Source: JAXMHB01 sp046346965 | GTDB lineage: Bacteria > Pseudomonadota > Gammaproteobacteria > Xanthomonadales > SZUA-5 | Assembly (NCBI GenBank): GCA_046346965.1 | Contig: JAXMHB010000037.1 | Coordinates: 1 to 5,362, forward strand | DNA length: 5,362 nucleotides | Direction of reading: 5' to 3' | Part shown: positions 1-5,362 of the stretch, in pieces | Position numbering within the stretch: the stretch's first letter is position 1 | Layout of the letters: every line of letters begins with the position of its first letter | Position numbers and translations under genes: made by a program | Notes under the pieces: model-generated | Seen by the model: only the letters and a program-made list of their open reading frames with translations | Told to the model about the DNA's origin: nothing | Databases searched by the model: none

Positions 1-1194
1 TCGCGCCTTCAAAGCGGCGTTCTCGGCCTCGAGTTTGGCATTCAATCCCTGGATTGCAGCCAGCGCCACGCCGTCGGCGTCCACCGTGGCGATATGCTGG
101 TTGTCGCTGCCGGTGCCGAATGCGGCCTGGAAGTCCTCGGCCATCGGGCCAATGTGCTCGCCTTCGGCAGAGTTGCGATAGGTCCAGCGCGAGATCGGCA
201 GCGACACCACGCGGCTCAGCACTTCTCCGGGATCGATGGCGGCAAAGCCTTGCTTGAACAGGCGTGAGGAACCATTGGTCCAGGTGCCGCCTGCAGTGAG
301 CTTGGCGCCGTTTGCGGTGGTCTCCAGGAAGTTGGCGCCGGTGGGCTGCACCGATAGGAAGAAGGCGTTGTCGCTGTCGCGGACGTAGAAGCGGCCTACC
401 TTGCCGTTGCGGGTCCGCATGATCAGGTCGACGTCCGCATCGCCGCTGTTGGGTCGTGTCGCGATGACGAAGTCGTCGTTGGTGGCGATGGTGCCCGTGT
501 TGAAGGCGACGCCCCCGTCAGCGCGTGCCAGAAACTGGTTGGGCGAGGCCGACTGGAATGTACCGGCACTGCCATCGGCGAAGACCACGGAGTTGTTGGC
601 AGTGGCGGTAGCGGTGCCCGTGCCGACCGTGAAGCTGTTTGGAGCCTGGGCGGAGGAGTTGATCCAGGCTGCAGAGCCCGTGCCGTTCGCGCTGGAGTTA
701 TTTTGTTCCACGCCGCCGGTGGTGCCACGCACATACAGAATGTCGTCGCCGCGCGAGCGCAACGCCATCAATGAGGAATCCGCCGGATCATTGGTGCCGA
801 TGAAGGCGCCGGCCGGCACCCCGGTATTGCCCCCTACTGCCCAGCACACGGCGCCCTGAGTGGCCTTCAGATCGATTGCCATGGGCTGATCCAGCGCCAC
901 GAACTCTCCGCCCCCCTGACGCACTGCCGCGTGCAGCTGAGCATCGCTGTACTGTGAGAGATCGACGCCGAAATCCACCTCGGCCGAGAACTGGCCCTTG
1001 TTGACCTTGACGCCGTACAGCGTGACCGGTGCCGCCAGCGGGCGCTGCGTGGCATCGGTGACGCTCAACTGCACATCGTACTGGCCCTGCGCCGGCTTGC
1101 CGCCGTCCTCCAGGGTGCCACGGTAGGTGTAACTGGCCGCCGAGGCGCAGGTGGCGGCGGTCAACAGCGCGACAAACAGCAGACTGTGTTTCAT
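1..1194 (-). CDS. Secreted surface-fibre-like protein with C-terminal Peptidase S74 intramolecular chaperone domain (3' end outside window)
   Basis: Open reading frame of 398 codons from ATG at 1194 to the left edge with no stop, so the C-terminus is missing. GGAG at 1201-1204 lies 6 nt before the ATG. Residues 1-19 look like a Sec signal peptide (cleavage after ASA). Residues about 21-107 form a beta-rich domain opening with YTYRGTLEDGG, a type common at the N-terminus of bacterial S74 surface proteins. Residues about 110-300 are rich in Gly, Asn, Ser and Thr, with a fibre-like NQFLARADGGVAF segment at 219-231. Residues about 303-398 match the S74 domain: WTNGSSRLFK (305-314), HIGPMAEDF (347-355), VDADGVALAAIQGLN, then a heptad-like coiled coil running off the window. 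In phage endosialidases and tailspikes this domain drives trimerisation and then cleaves itself off. Ser309 and Lys314 fit the S-x4-K pattern, but the usual Ser-Asp cleavage pair reads Ser-Ser. No phage genes are nearby, so a host surface fibre is inferred. Its ligand is unknown. Confidence 0.88.
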   Translation of the reverse strand, partial: MKHSLLFVALLTAATCASAASYTYRGTLEDGGKPAQGQYDVQLSVTDATQRPLAAPVTLYGVKVNKGQFSAEVDFGVDLSQYSDAQLHAAVRQGGGEFVALDQPMAIDLKATQGAVCWAVGGNTGVPAGAFIGTNDPADSSLMALRSRGDDILYVRGTTGGVEQNNSSANGTGSAAWINSSAQAPNSFTVGTGTATATANNSVVFADGSAGTFQSASPNQFLARADGGVAFNTGTIATNDDFVIATRPNSGDADVDLIMRTRNGKVGRFYVRDSDNAFFLSVQPTGANFLETTANGAKLTAGGTWTNGSSRLFKQGFAAIDPGEVLSRVVSLPISRWTYRNSAEGEHIGPMAEDFQAAFGTGSDNQHIATVDADGVALAAIQGLNAKLEAENAALKAR

Positions 1195-1239
1195 GGCGTG
1201 CTCCAAAGCGTGCAAAGGGTCGTGGGCGATCCGAGGTGT

Positions 1240-1569
1240 TTACTCAAAGCCGTCTTGCAGCAGGACGTCGAGGCCGCAGACGGCCAGGCTCTCCTTGTCC
1301 CCGAGGGTGGCGCTGAGCCGAAAGCGCGCGGCCGATACGGCGCTCAAAGGCTCGGGCAGGCGTATCGGATCGGCCTGTTTGGTCTCACTGGGCGCCGGTG
1401 CGCCGAGAGGCTGCAAGCTGGCGCGCAGTGCAAAGCGATCGCTGCGGGCGACCGGGTTCGGACTCAGGCTGGCCGCCGCCTGGAAGCGCGCGGCCTGCGC
1501 CGCACTCGTCCACACCAGCGCCAGGCTCAACAGCGCCAGCGTCAGGGCATAACAGGGTGTTCTGTGCAT
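1240..1569 (-). CDS. Small secreted protein of unknown function with C-terminal LLQDGFE tail
   Basis: A 109-residue protein I do not recognise as a named family. ATG at 1569 is preceded by GGAG (1576-1579) with a 6-nt spacer, the same layout as the gene downstream. Residues 1-26 are a clear Sec signal peptide with a long hydrophobic core (cleavage after AQA), so the mature form is about 83 residues and probably leaves the cytoplasm. Three similar strand-like segments occur: RFQAAASL (28-35), RFALRASL (45-52) and RFRLSATL (82-89). They suggest a small beta-structured repeat protein. A Pro-rich linker covers about 54-74. The protein ends with D-V-L-L-Q-D-G-F-E, almost identical to the end of the secreted protein encoded at 1999-3255. 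The mature part has a single Cys (98), close to that tail. The stop lies 45 nt before the S74 gene, suggesting one transcript and perhaps a shared surface role (inferred). The gene reality is supported by RBS, signal peptide and tail rather than by homology. Confidence 0.75.
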   Translation of the reverse strand: MHRTPCYALTLALLSLALVWTSAAQAARFQAAASLSPNPVARSDRFALRASLQPLGAPAPSETKQADPIRLPEPLSAVSAARFRLSATLGDKESLAVCGLDVLLQDGFE

Positions 1570-1998
1570 CGAGGACTCCGTCGATCGCCGCGGGGGTGAT
1601 CAGGGGAACGCGCATTCGGTGGCAATCCGGACAGGGTGGATGCAGGACTGCGAACTGCGATACGCGTGCGCAGCGGCAACAGCTGCCGTCAGCGCGTCGC
1701 CGGGGGGCGATGGATGCGAGAGCGTTCAGCGGCGAGGGATTGGGCAACCTCGGGTGCGACCGCGCCCAGCGGGCGCGCACACCGGTCTGATCATCAATCG
1801 AGCCCGGCCAGGGTGTCCCGGATCAGGCGCTCTTGGTGCTTCGTGGTGTCATCGGCGTTGGCCGCGCAAGCGAGGGCTGCTTTTCTGCAGGTCCACATAG
1901 AAGCCGGAGTGGCATCTTCCGGATCAGGGCCCAGACAGCCTAACGAGGCCGCCGCTGGCTGGCAAAGCAGGGACGCTGCCCAGCGTCCCGCTTCGCGC
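1570..1998. other. Non-coding stretch between two minus-strand gene pairs; probable promoter region of the small secreted protein gene
   Basis: This 429-bp stretch holds no gene I can support: the open frames crossing it lack signal peptides or recognisable domains. It starts (in transcription order) with the hairpin at 1970-1989 and should contain the promoter for the gene at 1240-1569, but I see no convincing -35/-10 pair. A 10-bp direct repeat CCGGATCAGG occurs at 1818-1827 and 1919-1928. A 7-bp perfect inverted repeat with a 3-nt loop lies at 1761-1777 (CGCGCCC-AGC-GGGCGCG). It has no T-tract on either side. Confidence 0.6.
1970..1989 (-). terminator. Hairpin just after the propeller-protein gene, probable transcription terminator
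   Basis: GGGACGCTG at 1970-1978 and CAGCGTCCC at 1981-1989 are perfect inverted repeats, giving a stem of 8-9 bp with a 2-4 nt loop. It begins 9 nt after the stop codon of the gene at 1999-3255. In the direction of transcription the stem is followed by TGCTTTGCC, only a weak T-run, so termination may be partial or Rho-assisted. Position and stem strength support a terminator. Confidence 0.6.
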
Positions 1999-3255
1999 TC
2001 AGTCCTCGAATCCGTTCTGCAGCAGGCTGTCGCCCAGCCTCAGGCTGGCTTGGTTGTCAGCGCTTTGCAGCTCGTTCGAGGCCGAGCTGGCGCTGACGTC
2101 GAGGGTGCTGGCGCCGCCGCCGTAGCTGCCTTGCAGCGTGATGGTGACGCTGCGATCGCGCCACAGACTGGCCAGTTGGAAGGGTTGGTACTGGGCGCTG
2201 GGGACGTCGTAGCGCGGGGTCAGGATGCGCGGCGTGCAGCTGGGAATGCCGGCCGGGTCTTCCAGGCAGCCACTGGTGCTGAGGCCGCTCAGATTGGCCG
2301 GTGCGGTGATTGTCAGCACCGGCGTCATCGCGCGTGCCTGGCCGGCGTTGCTCAGCTGCACGGTCAGCGTGATCGGGCTGCCGGGCGCGGGCGCCGGGTT
2401 GGGCGAGCCCAGGCTGACCCGCAGGTCGGCATCACAGCGATAGCCACCGATCAGTGCCAGGCCGCGGCTGAGGTCTGGCTGGCTGCCAGGCGCCGCGCCG
2501 ATCTCGCCGCTGCTGCGCCAGTAGTCCAGGGTCAGGCTGGCGTTGGTACCGATGAAGCCCAGCGCCGTTGTGGCAGCGACGGTACGCGGCCGACACGGGT
2601 CCCAGACGGCGCCGACGGTCTCGCCGCGGGTGCTGCCGGTGATCGGGATGTTGGTGGTGAGGTAGAGATCGGTGCGGATCCGCTCCAGGACGACAACGGC
2701 GGCGCCTGACCAGTGATAGAGCTGCTGGACTTCAGGGTTGTAGGCGATCAACTCGCCGTCCCCGCCGTTGCCAAGCGTGGCGAGCGCCGTCTGCGCGGCG
2801 GTCAGTTTGTCGATCAGGTACAGCGTCTCCGGCACGCGGGCGTCGTCGGCGGTGACGCCAAACAGGCGCCCGTCCTCGGCGAAGGCGATCGAGTCGAATT
2901 TGTCGCCCAGCTCTCCGATCGGTGTGGTCGCCCCGCTGACCGGGTCCACCGTCATCAACCACAGATTGGTGAATCCGCTCATCCGCAGCACCGCATACAG
3001 TCGCCCGTTCAGGGCGTCATCGGGCGGCGGCAGCGCGGGATGTACGGCCAGCGCACGACCATTCACGATGCTGCTTGGATTGCCCTGCACCTCAATGCCA
3101 TCGAGCCAGGTCAGCGTGTCCGGGTCGTACAGGTAGAGGGCGCCGTTCTGCGGCAAAGGCCCGTTCTGATAGGGCGTGATGCCATACAGCTGGGCCTCGG
3201 CGGTGGCGCTCAGGCACAGACTGAGGAAAGCGATCGATCGCAGGCGGTGGCGCAT
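1999..3255 (-). CDS. Secreted propeller-like protein with C-terminal DUF11/CARDB-like domain and LLQNGFED tail; function unknown
   Basis: A 418-residue protein when started at the ATG at 3255. A longer reading from ATG at 3300 adds 15 polar residues in front of an otherwise perfect Sec signal peptide (residues 1-21, cleavage after AEA), so the internal start is preferred; GGGGA at 3261-3265 serves it. Residues about 22-272 contain spaced strands of the kind GRLYAV, GRLFGV and LYLIDKLT, which resemble blades of a beta-propeller (WD/NHL/DUF4394-like, tentative). Residues about 276-400 look like an Ig-like extracellular module: ADLRVSL, a Pro-Ala linker, ITLTVQLSNAG, and near the end SADNQASL, typical of DUF11/CARDB repeats. 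Four Cys in the mature part could form two disulfides. No catalytic motif is visible. The last residues are LLQNGFED (411-418), matching the tail of the small protein at 1240-1569. It starts 50 nt after the copper ATPase gene stops, so co-transcription is likely; a role in metal handling is not shown. Confidence 0.82.
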   Translation of the reverse strand: MRHRLRSIAFLSLCLSATAEAQLYGITPYQNGPLPQNGALYLYDPDTLTWLDGIEVQGNPSSIVNGRALAVHPALPPPDDALNGRLYAVLRMSGFTNLWLMTVDPVSGATTPIGELGDKFDSIAFAEDGRLFGVTADDARVPETLYLIDKLTAAQTALATLGNGGDGELIAYNPEVQQLYHWSGAAVVVLERIRTDLYLTTNIPITGSTRGETVGAVWDPCRPRTVAATTALGFIGTNASLTLDYWRSSGEIGAAPGSQPDLSRGLALIGGYRCDADLRVSLGSPNPAPAPGSPITLTVQLSNAGQARAMTPVLTITAPANLSGLSTSGCLEDPAGIPSCTPRILTPRYDVPSAQYQPFQLASLWRDRSVTITLQGSYGGGASTLDVSASSASNELQSADNQASLRLGDSLLQNGFED

Positions 3256-3260
3256 CGCGG

Positions 3261-3265
3261 TCCCC
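3261..3265 (-). promoter_or_regulatory. Ribosome binding site that decides the start of the propeller-protein gene
   Basis: GGGGA on the minus strand lies 5 nt before the ATG at 3255, which begins directly at a signal peptide. The competing ATG at 3300 has GAGG only 3 nt upstream, too close for efficient use, and overlapping the ATPase stop region. The site therefore supports the shorter protein. Confidence 0.5.
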
Positions 3266-3305
3266 GGCAGTGGCGTCAGATCGGCATTGTACGGGCGCAT
3301 GCGCC

Positions 3306-5362
<2,057 letters not shown>

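Noticed and set aside
401..859. Plus-strand open frame (152 codons) opposite the S74 gene
   Set aside because: Antisense shadow; the minus-strand frame here shows a continuous signal peptide to S74 architecture.
1146..1150. Lipoprotein signal (Cys16) in the S74 protein
   Set aside because: The residues before Cys are A-A-T, lacking the Leu of a lipobox, and a standard ASA cleavage site follows directly.
1761..1777. Second GC hairpin in the intergenic region as a terminator
   Set aside because: Seven-base stem with no T-tract on either strand and more than 200 bases from the nearest stop codon; such stems are expected in DNA this GC-rich.
1385..1780. Minus-strand open frame (131 codons) overlapping the small secreted protein gene
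   Set aside because: Arg/Pro/Cys-rich, no RBS or signal peptide, and out of frame with the gene that carries both and the GFE tail.
1636..2709. Plus-strand open frame (357 codons) across the intergenic region and the propeller-protein gene
   Set aside because: Product is Ala/Gly/Arg/Gln-rich with no domain or signal peptide, and most of it is antisense to a better supported gene.

Overview
The window is GC-rich bacterial DNA in which every supported gene lies on the minus strand, so it reads from the right edge to the left. The style of the proteins suggests a gammaproteobacterium of the Lysobacterales/Xanthomonadales type (inferred, moderate confidence). Three features point that way: Sec-secreted proteins ending in a short acidic 'GFE' tail, a chromosomal cell-surface protein with an S74 chaperone domain, and the high-GC codon use.

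Layout in transcription order: (1) right edge to 3306, a copper-exporting P1B-type ATPase (CopA-like), cut off at its N-terminus inside the first heavy-metal-binding domain. (2) 3255 to 1999, a secreted protein of unknown function with a propeller-like N-terminal part and an Ig-like, DUF11/CARDB-like C-terminal part, ending in LLQNGFED. It is followed at once by a 9-bp GC hairpin that looks like a terminator. (3) 1998 to 1570, a 429-bp non-coding stretch that probably holds the promoter of the next pair. (4) 1569 to 1240, a small secreted protein (109 aa) ending in LLQDGFE. (5) 1194 to the left edge, a secreted surface-fibre-like protein with a C-terminal Peptidase S74 intramolecular chaperone domain. 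Its 3' end is missing. It is easy to overlook because no stop codon lies in the window.

The ATPase and the propeller protein are only 50 nt apart and may be co-transcribed. The small protein and the S74 protein are 45 nt apart and form a likely second unit. Three consecutive genes encode exported proteins, so this is mainly a cell-surface/secretome locus next to a metal-efflux gene. A direct functional link between copper export and the surface proteins cannot be shown from sequence.

The most interesting signal is the shared extreme C-terminus D-x-L-L-Q-[D/N]-G-F-E of two otherwise unrelated secreted proteins. It is conserved in protein but varied at silent codon positions, as expected for a selected sorting or processing tag.
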